From: Burkholderiales bacterium UBA1834
Lineage (GTDB): Bacteria > Pseudomonadota > Gammaproteobacteria > Burkholderiales > Burkholderiaceae_C
NCBI GenBank assembly: GCA_002339015.1
Contig: DDJC01000035.1
Location: 1-54,455 of the forward strand
Length of the DNA stretch: 54,455 nucleotides
Reading direction: 5' to 3'
Part shown: positions 8,337 to 17,201 of the stretch, piece after piece
Layout of the letters: the number at the start of each line of letters is the position of its first letter
Numbering within the stretch: position 1 is the first letter of the stretch
Made by a program: the position numbers and the translations under genes
The notes under the pieces: model-generated
Databases searched by the model: none
What the model was told of the DNA's origin: nothing
The model's input: only the letters and a program-made list of their open reading frames with translations

Positions 8337-8960
8337 ATGCCGGTGATCGTGGTCGCCAATCCCAAGGGAGGCGTGGGCAAGTCCACGCTGTCGAGCAATG
8401 TCGCGGGCTACTGGGCCAACCAGGGGCACGCCGTGATGCTGGGCGACATCGACCGCCAGCAGTCCTCTCAGCTGTGGCGGCAACTGCGCCCGCCGCACCT
8501 GGCGCCCATCGCAGCCTGGGACATCGACCAGGATGCGATCGCCAAGCCGCCCAAGGGCACCACCCACGTCGTGCTGGACACCCCCGCCGGCATGCACGGC
8601 AAGAAGGTGGACGCGGTGATGAAACTGGCCGACCTGGTGCTGATCCCCCTGCAGGCCAGCGTGTTCGACATCTATCCCACGCGCGAGTTCGTTGCTGATC
8701 TGGTGGGCCGCAAGCGCTCGGACAAGGTGCGCATCGCCGTGGTCGGCAACCGCATCAAGGACCACACCAAGGCCACCGAGCATCTGCGCGAGTTCCTGGC
8801 CACGCTGGATGTGCCTGTGCTGAGCCTGCTGCGCGACACGCAGAACTACGCCCACCTGGCCGCGCACGGCCTGACGCTGTTCGACGTGGCGCCCGCCAAG
8901 GTCGAGAAGGACCTGGCGCAGTGGGCACCGATCACGCAGTGGCTGGACGGCAAGGGCTGA
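8337..8960 (+). CDS. ParA/MinD-family ATPase (orphan)
   Basis: 207 residues. A deviant Walker A motif, KGGVGKST (Lys10 and Lys15), the switch-like GDIDRQQSSQLW in place of the usual D-A-D-P-Q-x-S, and LDTPAGM mark it as a ParA-type partition/positioning ATPase. It has no ParB-like partner next to it, so a role in positioning chromosomal or cellular cargo rather than plasmid partition is more likely, but this is inference. GAGAGG at 8322-8328 supports the start. It lies in opposite orientation between two putrescine genes: divergent from puuC and convergent with the aminotransferase, whose end is only 15 bases away. Confidence 0.85.
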   Translation: MPVIVVANPKGGVGKSTLSSNVAGYWANQGHAVMLGDIDRQQSSQLWRQLRPPHLAPIAAWDIDQDAIAKPPKGTTHVVLDTPAGMHGKKVDAVMKLADLVLIPLQASVFDIYPTREFVADLVGRKRSDKVRIAVVGNRIKDHTKATEHLREFLATLDVPVLSLLRDTQNYAHLAAHGLTLFDVAPAKVEKDLAQWAPITQWLDGKG

Positions 8961-8975
8961 GCCTTCAAAGGGTGA

Positions 8976-10373
8976 TCACACCCACCCGCGCTGCTGCACG
9001 TCTGCCCAGGTCAGCTCCAGGCAACGCCGGATGCGGGCCATCAGCTCGTCGATCAGCGCGCGCGTGAGGATCAGCGGCGGCGCGATGATCATGCGGTCGC
9101 CCACGGCGCGCATGATCAGGCCGTTCGCAAAGCAGTGTCCGCGGCACACCATGCCCACGGACAAGGCCGCATCGAAAGGCTCGGCGCGCGCGTTGCCCTC
9201 GGCCTTGCGCCGCACCAGCCGGATCGCGCCCATCAGCCCGCAGGTTTCCGCCTCACCCACCAGCGGGTGATCCTGCAGCATGGCGAACTGCTGCGCCAGG
9301 TAAGGCCCGGTGTCGTCATGCACACGCTGCACCAGGCCTTCGCGCTCGATCACGTCCAGGTTGGCCAGGGCCACGGCGCAGGCCACAGGGTGGCCGCTGT
9401 AGGTGTAACCGTGGTTGAACTCGCCGCCCTCGTCGATCAGCGTGCGCGCCACGCGGTGGCCCACCAGCACGCCGCCCAGCGGGATATAGCCCGAGCTCAC
9501 GCCCTTGGCGAAGGTGATCAGATCGGGCCGCACCCCGAAGTGCTCGCAACCGAACCATTCACCGGTACGCCCGAACCCGCAGATCACCTCGTCGGACACC
9601 AGCAGCACGCCGTACTGGTCGCAGATGCGCTGGATCTCGGGCCAGTAGGTATCTGGCGGGATGATGACGCCGCCCGCCCCCTGCACCGGCTCGCCGATGA
9701 AGGCGGCCACCTTGTCAGGCCCCACCTCCAGGATCTTGTACTCCAGCCACGAGGCGGCTCGGCGCCCGAAATCATCCCGGCTTTCACCCGGCTGGCCGAG
9801 CGCCGCGAAGTAAGGTTGGTCGATGTGCACGATGCCCGGGATGGGCAGGCCGCCTTGCGCATGCATGTCCACCATGCCGCCCAATGAAGCGCCGGCCATC
9901 GTGGAGCCGTGGTATGCGTTCAAGCGGCTGATGATGGTGTGGCGCCCGGGCTGCCCCTGCAGATCCCAGTAGCGGCGCACCAGGCGAACCACCGTGTCGT
10001 TGCCTTCCGAGCCCGAGCCACTGAAAAACACGTGCCGGAACTGGGGCGGGCTCAGCTGCGCCAGCTTCTCGGCCAGCGCAATGGACGGCGGCGTGGCCGT
10101 CTGGAAGAAGGCGTTGTAGAAGGGCAGCGTCTGCAACTGCTGCGTGGCCGCGTCGATCAGCTCCTGGCGGCCATAGCCCACGTTCACGCACCACAGACCG
10201 CTCATCGCGTCGAAGATCTGCTGGCCCTCGCTGTCCCACAGCCATACGCCCTCACCACGCGTGATGATGCGCGTGCCCTTGGCGGCCAAGGCCTGGTGGT
10301 CGGTGAAGGGGTGCAGGAAGTGGGCGGCGTCGGCGGCCTGCCAGTCCTTGGTGGTTCGCTCCAGGGTGCTCAT
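8976..10373 (-). CDS. spuC: Putrescine/polyamine-pyruvate aminotransferase (class III, SpuC-like)
   Basis: 465 residues of the class III omega-aminotransferase family. The PLP Schiff-base lysine is Lys290 in ITFAKGVSSGYIPLGG, with Asp261 in LVSDEVICGFGRTG contacting the pyridine nitrogen and SGSGSEGNDT (119-126) binding phosphate. The AMSGLWCVNVGYG and GHPVACAVAL segments are usual for polyamine-pyruvate transaminases. In this neighbourhood it should convert putrescine (or a related diamine) to aminobutyraldehyde for PuuC. A GGAGAG ribosome-binding site precedes the start. It follows puuA by 37 bases on the same strand and is probably in the same transcript. Confidence 0.88.
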   Translation of the reverse strand: MSTLERTTKDWQAADAAHFLHPFTDHQALAAKGTRIITRGEGVWLWDSEGQQIFDAMSGLWCVNVGYGRQELIDAATQQLQTLPFYNAFFQTATPPSIALAEKLAQLSPPQFRHVFFSGSGSEGNDTVVRLVRRYWDLQGQPGRHTIISRLNAYHGSTMAGASLGGMVDMHAQGGLPIPGIVHIDQPYFAALGQPGESRDDFGRRAASWLEYKILEVGPDKVAAFIGEPVQGAGGVIIPPDTYWPEIQRICDQYGVLLVSDEVICGFGRTGEWFGCEHFGVRPDLITFAKGVSSGYIPLGGVLVGHRVARTLIDEGGEFNHGYTYSGHPVACAVALANLDVIEREGLVQRVHDDTGPYLAQQFAMLQDHPLVGEAETCGLMGAIRLVRRKAEGNARAEPFDAALSVGMVCRGHCFANGLIMRAVGDRMIIAPPLILTRALIDELMARIRRCLELTWADVQQRGWV

Positions 10374-10410
10374 GCGCTCTCCATGGTTGTCTTTGTCATC
10401 TCTTGATGTG

Positions 10411-11784
10411 TCAGACGTGCAGCAGCAGGTGCTCGCGCTCCCAGGGCGAGATCACCTTCATGAACTCGGCGTGCTCCACCTCCTTGATCTCGGAATAGAC
10501 GGTGATGAAATCCTGCCCCAGAATCTGCGCCAGATCGGCCTCGTCACGCAACTGGGCCACCGCTTCGCCCAGACTGCGCGGCAGCTGGAAATCGGCCAGG
10601 TAGGCATCGCCCCTGCATTCGGGCGTGGGCTCGATCTGCCGGGTCATGCCCAGGTACCCGCAGGCCAGTGTGGCGGCCAAAGCCACGTAGGGGTTGGCGT
10701 CCGCCCCGATGATGCGGTTCTCGATGCGGCGCGAGGCCGGCGTGGCCACCGGCGCGCGGATGCCCACGGTGCGGTTGTCTGTACCCCACTGGATGTTGAT
10801 GGGTGCCGCGTTGCTGCGCACCAGGCGGCGGTAGCTGTTCACGTAGGGCGCGAACAGGGCCATGGCCGCCGGTGCATAACGCTGTAGCCCGCCAATGAAC
10901 CAGTAGAAGGCCTTGGACGGGCTGCCATCGGGGTTGCTGAAGATGTTCTCGCCGTTGTCCACGCGCTCCACGCTCTGGTGGATGTGCATGGCGCTGCCCG
11001 GCTCGCCCGCCATGGGCTTGGCCATGAAGGTGGCGTACATCTCGTGGCGCAGCGCGGCCTCGCGGATGGTGCGCTTGAAGAAGAACACCTCGTCGGCCAG
11101 GCCCAGCGGGTGGTCGTGGAAGAAGTTGATCTCCATCTGGCCGGCGCCCACCTCGTGGATCAAGGTGTCGACGTTGAGCTCCATCTGCTCGCAGTAGGCG
11201 TAGATGTCCTCGAACAGCGGGTCGAACTCGTTGACGGCGTCGATGGAATAGGCCTGGCGCGAGGTCTCGGCACGGCCGCTGCGGCCACGGGGTGGGCGCA
11301 GCGGCATGTTGGGATCGATGCTGCGCTCGATCAGGTAGAACTCCAGCTCGGGCGCCACCACAGGCGACCAGCCCTGGTCTGCATAGAGCTGGCACACGCG
11401 CTTGAGCACCGAGCGTGGTGCATAAGGGATCAGCACGCCGTCGCGGTCGTAGCAGTCGTGCACCACCTGCGCCGTGGGGTCCGACGCCCAGGGCACGATG
11501 CGCACGGTGCGTGGGTCGGGCTGCAGGTGCATGTCCCGGTCGGTGGGCGTGATGACGTCGTAGTAGGGGCCCTCTGCCGGGAACTCGCCCGTCACGCCGA
11601 TGGCGACGATGGCCTCGGGCAGGCGCATGCCGCGGTCTTCGGTGAACTTCTCGCGCGGCAGGATCTTGCCCCGTGCCACGCCGGTGAGATCAGGCACCAG
11701 GCATTCGATCTCGGTGACCCGCCGCTCGTCGAGCCAATGTTCCAGGTCGCTGAAGGAGGTGGGCACTCTGGAGGATGGCGGCAT
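10411..11784 (-). CDS. puuA: Gamma-glutamylpolyamine synthetase (PuuA/GlnA-like)
   Basis: 457 residues of the glutamine synthetase family, in the PuuA/SpuI subgroup: ATP-dependent ligation of glutamate to putrescine or another amine. Metal- and glutamate-binding stretches seen are APELEFYLIE, EVGAGQMEINFFHDHPL, KPMAGEPGSAMHIHQSV and the R-rich NRTVGIRAPVATPASRRIENRI. There is no adenylylation-site Tyr region as in GlnA, in keeping with a catabolic role. It is preceded by puuD with an 18-base gap and followed by the aminotransferase. The ribosome-binding site (GAAAGA) is weak. Confidence 0.9.
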   Translation of the reverse strand: MPPSSRVPTSFSDLEHWLDERRVTEIECLVPDLTGVARGKILPREKFTEDRGMRLPEAIVAIGVTGEFPAEGPYYDVITPTDRDMHLQPDPRTVRIVPWASDPTAQVVHDCYDRDGVLIPYAPRSVLKRVCQLYADQGWSPVVAPELEFYLIERSIDPNMPLRPPRGRSGRAETSRQAYSIDAVNEFDPLFEDIYAYCEQMELNVDTLIHEVGAGQMEINFFHDHPLGLADEVFFFKRTIREAALRHEMYATFMAKPMAGEPGSAMHIHQSVERVDNGENIFSNPDGSPSKAFYWFIGGLQRYAPAAMALFAPYVNSYRRLVRSNAAPINIQWGTDNRTVGIRAPVATPASRRIENRIIGADANPYVALAATLACGYLGMTRQIEPTPECRGDAYLADFQLPRSLGEAVAQLRDEADLAQILGQDFITVYSEIKEVEHAEFMKVISPWEREHLLLHV

Positions 11785-11802
11785 GGGGTCTTTCTGTGAT
11801 GC

Positions 11803-12618
11803 TCAGCGGTTCAATCGCTGCAATCGTTGATCGCGCTCGTCGCGGTGCGCTCGGCAGGCGTCGCCGAAGGCTTCGAAGATGCGCTGAGAGACCGGGTTCT
11901 CGGCGGCCAGCCACTCGGGGTGCCATTGCAGGCACAGGCTGAAGGCGGCCGGACGGTCGTCGTCAGGTGTCCAGGTGAAGGCCTCGACCACGCCATCCGG
12001 CGCCAGGGCCTCGGCACGCAGGCTGGGGGCTAGGCGGTTCACGCCCTGGCCGTGCAGGCTGTTGACCATGAACTGGCCGCCGTCGAGCACGCTGACGCCC
12101 TCCAGCGTGCGCTCAAGCAGGCCACCGCCCTGGATGTGGACCGGGTGCGAGAAGCCATATTCGACCTCGACAGGCTGGGTGTCATCGCCCCGGTGGTCTC
12201 GCAGGCCGGGCTGCTGGTGCACGGCCTGGTGCAACGAGCCCCCCAAGGCAACATTGACCTCCTGGAACCCCCGGCAGATGCCCAGCACGGGCACACGCTC
12301 GCGCAGGGCGCGGCGGATCACGGGCAGCGTCCAGGCATCGCGTTCAGGATCCAGTGGCAGGGAGGGATCGAGCACCTCTTCGCCGAAATGGCTGGGGTGC
12401 ACGTTGGAGGGAGAGCCCGTCAGCAGCAGACCATCGGCCAGATCAAGCAGGGTGTCCAGTTCGTCCGGCAGGGCGCCGGGCACCACCAGCGGCACGCAAC
12501 CAGCCATGCGAACGGCGTCGAGGTACTTCTTGCCGGCCACGTGAAAGGGGTGGCGGCCCAAAACCCGCTGACAGGCGGGCACCAGCACGACGGGTGCAGG
12601 GCGACTCATTCGGAACAC
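11803..12618 (-). CDS. puuD: Gamma-glutamyl-GABA hydrolase (PuuD-like, class I glutamine amidotransferase fold)
   Basis: 271 residues of peptidase family C26. The nucleophile is Cys115 in VLGICRGFQEVNVALGG and the catalytic His233/Glu235 lie in LQWHPEW. It releases GABA (or the matching product) and glutamate from gamma-glutamyl-GABA, the last step of the Puu route. It is the first gene of the minus-strand putrescine cluster (puuD-puuA-aminotransferase). The start is either GTG at 12618 or ATG at 12609 (MSRPAPVVLVPACQR), the latter agreeing better with usual family N-termini; neither has a strong ribosome-binding site. No dedicated regulator such as PuuR is seen beside it. Confidence 0.88.
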   Translation of the reverse strand: MFRMSRPAPVVLVPACQRVLGRHPFHVAGKKYLDAVRMAGCVPLVVPGALPDELDTLLDLADGLLLTGSPSNVHPSHFGEEVLDPSLPLDPERDAWTLPVIRRALRERVPVLGICRGFQEVNVALGGSLHQAVHQQPGLRDHRGDDTQPVEVEYGFSHPVHIQGGGLLERTLEGVSVLDGGQFMVNSLHGQGVNRLAPSLRAEALAPDGVVEAFTWTPDDDRPAAFSLCLQWHPEWLAAENPVSQRIFEAFGDACRAHRDERDQRLQRLNR

Positions 12619-12850
12619 TCATGATCTTGTTGTTGCACCCAGTGTGCCAAAGCCGTGGACCGTGTCAACGGGACTGTTCCGCGGCCCGCCTGGGCTTGGG
12701 GTGATGCGCCGCATGCCATGCCACCCATTGGCCCCCTGAGCAGGCGGAAATCAGGTCCGTGCCGGCCGAAAAGCCACGCTGCGCCTTCGGAAGTTCGGCC
12801 AGGCCCGCTACACTGGTTTCACAACAAGGCCATCTTGCATCCATGACGAG

Positions 12851-13699
12851 GTGGCCACATCACCGGCCCCCACACCGACCGTGGTGGCCCCATCAGGGAA
12901 GCCGTTCGTGGACCGCTCAAACGCAGCCACCCCCGCGCCCGACCTGCCGTCACCCGGGACTGGCAGCCAGGCGGCCCAGGCACTCGACCGCCTGCTGCAG
13001 CACCGTCCGCCGGTGCTGCTGGACTTGCGCGCTTCCTGCCGGCGCGCCTACCGCGCCGAGATCGCCATCAGCGCCGCCCTGACGGTGGCGGCCCTGGTCT
13101 TTGGCTTCCTGCTGGCCATCAGCCTGTTTCAGCCGGCGGCCGTCAGCCTGGCGATGCGGCCCTTCGTGCTGCTGTCGGCCGGTGTGCTCGGTGTCCTGGC
13201 CGGGGTGTACATGGCATGGAGGCGCTGCATGCCCCGCGCCGGCACATCCAGGCCGGACACGCTGGAGGCCCGCGAGATCGATCTCGTCCGCGGCCTGTTC
13301 CGCATCAGCCGCCATGACCGGCGCACGCTGCGGCCGCTCTCCCGCGCCGAGATCGGCTTTGACCGCCTGGTTGCCTTGTGCGAGGTCGCTCAGCGCCCCC
13401 GCCTGCTGCCCTGGCCACGCCGCCCCATGGCCCGCCTGGTGCTGATGGAGCGTGGCACCGGCCTGGCCGGCCCGCGCCGCAGCCCGCTGTGGGAAATACA
13501 CAGCGTCCCAGCCGTGCCCGCGCGCAAGAAGGCCGCCAGCCGCTCGGCCTGGGACAGCGCCCGCACCGCCTGGGTGCCCCCCGCCGAGATGCACGAGGTC
13601 ATCGAGGTTTTCATGGCCCGCACCGGCCTGTACGTGCGCCATGCGGCCATCGAACCGGACACCAGCGCCTCGTCGGAAACACTGTCCATCAGCCATTGA
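12851..13699 (+). CDS. Hypothetical two-helix membrane protein
   Basis: 282 residues starting with GTG. The first 45 residues are Pro/Ala/Ser-rich, followed by two membrane helices (about 70-93 and 100-122) and a basic cytosolic C-terminal domain of about 155 residues with several Arg-Pro clusters and a LVLMERGTGLAGPRRSPLWEIHS strand-rich stretch. No known domain was recognised. Ahead of it, TACACT at 12809-12814, with a weak -35-like TTCGGA 17 bases upstream, could act as promoter. Gene order with the diguanylate cyclase downstream may be chance, as 181 bases lie between. Confidence 0.65.
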   Translation: MATSPAPTPTVVAPSGKPFVDRSNAATPAPDLPSPGTGSQAAQALDRLLQHRPPVLLDLRASCRRAYRAEIAISAALTVAALVFGFLLAISLFQPAAVSLAMRPFVLLSAGVLGVLAGVYMAWRRCMPRAGTSRPDTLEAREIDLVRGLFRISRHDRRTLRPLSRAEIGFDRLVALCEVAQRPRLLPWPRRPMARLVLMERGTGLAGPRRSPLWEIHSVPAVPARKKAASRSAWDSARTAWVPPAEMHEVIEVFMARTGLYVRHAAIEPDTSASSETLSISH

Positions 13700-13880
13700 T
13701 CGTGGTGCGCGCGGCCAACGCCCGACGTGCGCCTGCAAATCCGTGCTTTTTGCCGCATGCAGTGGCCGCCCGAACGTCTAGTGTGGCAAGGGTGGCCACC
13801 GTGTGGCTGTCGCGAGACGCCAATCCCCTCGCGGCCCGCGACAATGGTGGATTGCGCACATCACTCCCGAGAGACCGTCC

Positions 13881-15359
13881 GTGACCGATCTGTACGCCGA
13901 CATGTTCGAATTGGCCCCAGTATCCCTGTGGCTGGAGGATTACAGCGGTCTGAAATCCCTGTTCGATCAGTGGCGGCAAGAAGGGGTCACCAACCTGCGC
14001 GCCTTCCTGCGCCAGGACCGCAGCCGCGTGGCCGAATGCTCGCGCCGCATCCAGCTGCTGCAGGTGAACCGCCGCACGCTCGAGCTGTTCGGCGCAGATG
14101 ACCTGGCGCACCTCAAGGCCAACCTGCACGAGGTCTTCCGCGACGACATGCTCGACCAGCACGTCGAGGAACTGGTGCAGATGTGGGATGGCCACACGCA
14201 CTTCCGCAGCCACACCGTCAACTACACCCTGCGCGGCCAGCGCCTGAACATCTCCCTGAACGCCAATATCCTGCCGGGGCATGAGCACGACTGGTCGCGC
14301 GTGCTGCTGGCCATTGAGGACGTCACCGAGCGCGCTCGCGCCGAACGCGCCCTGCGCGCCAGCGAGCTGCAGGCCAAGGGCCTGTTCGAGCACTCGCCCG
14401 TGTCCCTGTGGCTGGAAGACTTCAGCGGCATCAAGGGCCTGCTGGCCGAGGTGCGCGAACAGGGCGTGGTCGATTTCCGCACCTTCCTGGATGTGCACCC
14501 CGAGTTCGTCACCCGCTGCATGCTGGAGATCCGCGTGCTGGACATCAACCAGCAGACGGTGGACACCTTCCGTGCCCCCGACAAGGCCACCCTGCTGGCC
14601 CACACCGACAAGATCTTCCGCGACGACATGCGCCCCCACTTCGCCGAGCAGTTGGTGGATCTGTGGCACGGCCGTCTGTTCCAGCAGCGCGAGGTGGTGA
14701 ACTACTCGCTCGACGGCGAGAAGGTGCACGTGTACCTGCAGTTCTCGGTAATGCCTGGCCATGAGGAGCGCTGGGACCAGGTGCTGGTGTCCCTGACCGA
14801 CATCACCGCGCGCAAGAAGGCCGAGGCCTACCTGGAATACCTGGGCATGCACGATGCGCTGACCGGCCTGCGCAACCGCTCCTTCTTCACCGACGAGCTC
14901 AACCGCCTGGACCGCCGTGGCCCCTGGCCGGTGAGCGTGGTCATCGTCGACCTGAACAACCTCAAGGGCGTGAACGACGAGTCCGGTCACGCCGGAGGGG
15001 ACGCCCTGCTCCGCCGCGTGGGCGAGATCCTGCGCAAGGCCGTGGAGCGCCCGGCCACGGCCTCGCGCATCGGCGGCGACGAATTCGCCCTGCTGCTGCC
15101 CGGCACCGACCTGCGCGGTTGCGAGCACCTGGTCGAGCAGATCCACGAGCTTCTGGCCTTGAACAACCAGTTCCATGCGGGTGGCACGCAGGTGAGCCTG
15201 TCCATCGGTGCGGCCTCCAGCAAGGACAACGAGCGTCTGGAGACCGTGGTGCACCGCGCCGACCAGCGCATGTACGCCGCCAAGCGCGACCACTACGCGC
15301 GCCAGGGGCGCGACCGCCGCGGGGCCCTCTCTCCACGCTCTCCATCCACTCAGGACTGA
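13881..15359 (+). CDS. Diguanylate cyclase with two tandem PAS-like sensor domains
   Basis: 492 residues. Two PAS-like modules at about 9-150 and 167-310 are clear internal duplicates: each opens with PVSLWLED(Y/F)SG(L/I)K, 160 residues apart, and each ends with a PGHE...D(V/I)T segment. A GGDEF domain (about 320-480) follows, with an intact RIGGDEFALLLPGTD active loop (GGDEF at 398-402), so c-di-GMP synthesis is expected. The allosteric I-site, normally RxxD just before the active loop, reads RPAT here and is probably non-functional. No membrane helix is visible, so it is likely cytosolic. GTG at 13881 is chosen over an in-frame GTG at 13803 because GAGAG lies close ahead and the protein then begins right before the first PAS motif. 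Confidence 0.88.
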   Translation: MTDLYADMFELAPVSLWLEDYSGLKSLFDQWRQEGVTNLRAFLRQDRSRVAECSRRIQLLQVNRRTLELFGADDLAHLKANLHEVFRDDMLDQHVEELVQMWDGHTHFRSHTVNYTLRGQRLNISLNANILPGHEHDWSRVLLAIEDVTERARAERALRASELQAKGLFEHSPVSLWLEDFSGIKGLLAEVREQGVVDFRTFLDVHPEFVTRCMLEIRVLDINQQTVDTFRAPDKATLLAHTDKIFRDDMRPHFAEQLVDLWHGRLFQQREVVNYSLDGEKVHVYLQFSVMPGHEERWDQVLVSLTDITARKKAEAYLEYLGMHDALTGLRNRSFFTDELNRLDRRGPWPVSVVIVDLNNLKGVNDESGHAGGDALLRRVGEILRKAVERPATASRIGGDEFALLLPGTDLRGCEHLVEQIHELLALNNQFHAGGTQVSLSIGAASSKDNERLETVVHRADQRMYAAKRDHYARQGRDRRGALSPRSPSTQD

Positions 15360-15401
15360 CCCCGGCGGGCCGCCCGCCCGCACGGCGTTATCCTTCAGGC
15401 C

Positions 15402-17198
15402 ATGTACGCGCAACATTTCGGCCTGAAGCAGGAGCCCTTCTCGATCGCGCCCGACCCGCGCTACCTTTTCATGAGCGAGCGCCACCGGGAGGCCCTGGCC
15501 CACCTGCTCTACGGCGTGGGCAGCGGCGGCGGCTTCGTGCTGCTGACCGGCGAGATCGGCGCAGGCAAGACCACGGTGTGCCGCTGCTTCCTGGAGCAGA
15601 TTCCGCGGCGATGCAATGTCGCGTACATCTTCAACCCCAAGCTGACGGTGATCGAGCTGCTGCAATCGATCTGCCACGAGTTCCGCATCCCGCTGCCCGA
15701 CGGCATCGGCCAGCACCGGCAGGCCACCGTGAAGGACTACGTCGACCCGCTCAACGAGTTCCTGCTCAAGACGCACGCGGTCGGCCAGAACAATGTGCTG
15801 ATCATCGACGAGGCACAGAACCTGTCGGCCGACGTGCTCGAGCAACTGCGCCTGCTGACCAACCTGGAGACCAGCGAGCGCAAGCTGCTGCAGATCGTGC
15901 TCATCGGCCAGCCTGAACTGCGCGACATGCTGGCCCGCCCTGAACTGGAGCAACTGGCGCAGCGCGTGATCGCACGCTACCACCTCGATGCCCTGAGCGA
16001 ATCCGAGACGGCCCAGTACATCCTGCATCGCCTGGCCGTGGCGGGCAAGACGCATGGCCACCTGTTCGATGCCAAGGCCGTGCGCCGCATCCACCGATGG
16101 ACCCGTGGCGTGCCGCGCCGCATCAACCTGCTGTGCGACCGGGCCCTGCTGGGCGCCTACGCCCTGGGCAAGGAGGTCGTCAACCGCACGATCGTGGACA
16201 AGGCGGCCCATGAGGTGTTCGAGCGCCCCGCGCCCAAGGCCGAAGCGCCGCCGCCACGCGCGCCCCTGGCCAGCAAGCGCAGCAGCAAGGCCCAGCCCCA
16301 CGCGCCGGCTGATCCGTCTGCCCGTGCAGCGGCCTCCCGCCGTCCGCCCACCTGGGCCTGGGCCCTGCTGGCCGGCGTGGCCCTGCCCACCGTGGCCGCC
16401 CTGACGCTCTGGGGGCGCCCGGGCAACCCCCTGTCCTCCCAGGCACCGCACCTTGCGGCACGGACGGCCAGCGCGCCCGCTTCGGCGGCATCCGGCGCAG
16501 CCTCTCAGCCCGCTGCAGCGGCAGCAGCCACCACGGCCAGCGCCCCCGCCGCCCCCCTGGACGCCGCCGGCCTGGCCCAGGCCCTGCGCGCCGCCGCGCA
16601 GACCGACGCCACCGCCTGGCGCGAGCTGGCCGCCCTGTGGGGTGAAAACCTGGGCAGCGGCGATCCCTGCCAGGCCGCCAGTGCCCGCCAGCTGCAGTGC
16701 TTCCGCCACAACGGTGGCCTGACCCTGGTGCGCCAGCTTGACCGCCCCGGCGTGCTGGCCCTGCACGAAGGCCAGCGCACGGTGGATGTGCTGATCACCG
16801 CCCTGGGGCCGGACAGCGCCACCCTGCAGATCGACGGCGCGCGCTATCAGGTGCCCCTCGCGGCCCTGTCCAGCGTATGGCGCGGCGAGTTCACCACCCT
16901 GTGGCGCACGCCCGAGGGCTACCGCCGCAAGCTGCAGGCCGGTGACAGCGGCCCGGCCGTGGACTGGCTGGCCGCGCGCATGGCCACCGTGCATGGCGAG
17001 CCCATGCCCACGGGCACCACACGCTTCGACCAGGCCCTCAAGTCCCGCGTGCAGGCCTTCCAGCTGGCCCAGGGCCTGACGCCTGATGGCGTGGCCGGCG
17101 CCACCACCCTGATGCTGCTCAACCGGCAGACAGGCGTGACGGAACCCCGTCTGGGCCAGGCCTCCGCCGCCCCGGCTCAACCCCCTACTGGAGCCTGA
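15402..17198 (+). CDS. gspA: GspA/ExeA-type secretion ATPase with peptidoglycan-binding domain
   Basis: 598 residues. It starts with the family-typical MYAQHFGLKQEPFSIAPDPR, then an AAA ATPase domain with Walker A GEIGAGKT (50-57) and Walker B VLIIDEAQNL. A single membrane helix (about 325-342) follows an Ala/Pro/Lys-rich linker; after a second Ala-rich stretch the periplasmic part ends in a putative peptidoglycan-binding domain (LQAGDSGPAVDWLAARM ... VQAFQLAQGLTPDGVAGATTLMLL). In type II secretion, ExeA with ExeB helps the secretin assemble through the cell wall. The gene starts 42 bases after the diguanylate cyclase stop and is followed 3 bases later by gspB. No other gsp gene is in the window. 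Confidence 0.9.
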   Translation: MYAQHFGLKQEPFSIAPDPRYLFMSERHREALAHLLYGVGSGGGFVLLTGEIGAGKTTVCRCFLEQIPRRCNVAYIFNPKLTVIELLQSICHEFRIPLPDGIGQHRQATVKDYVDPLNEFLLKTHAVGQNNVLIIDEAQNLSADVLEQLRLLTNLETSERKLLQIVLIGQPELRDMLARPELEQLAQRVIARYHLDALSESETAQYILHRLAVAGKTHGHLFDAKAVRRIHRWTRGVPRRINLLCDRALLGAYALGKEVVNRTIVDKAAHEVFERPAPKAEAPPPRAPLASKRSSKAQPHAPADPSARAAASRRPPTWAWALLAGVALPTVAALTLWGRPGNPLSSQAPHLAARTASAPASAASGAASQPAAAAAATTASAPAAPLDAAGLAQALRAAAQTDATAWRELAALWGENLGSGDPCQAASARQLQCFRHNGGLTLVRQLDRPGVLALHEGQRTVDVLITALGPDSATLQIDGARYQVPLAALSSVWRGEFTTLWRTPEGYRRKLQAGDSGPAVDWLAARMATVHGEPMPTGTTRFDQALKSRVQAFQLAQGLTPDGVAGATTLMLLNRQTGVTEPRLGQASAAPAQPPTGA

Positions 17199-17201
17199 GC
17201 G

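Noticed and set aside
8154..8867. N-terminal extension of the puuC frame
   Set aside because: The frame stays open upstream of 8153, but this part is antisense to the ParA-like gene, and a good ribosome-binding site marks 8153 as the start.
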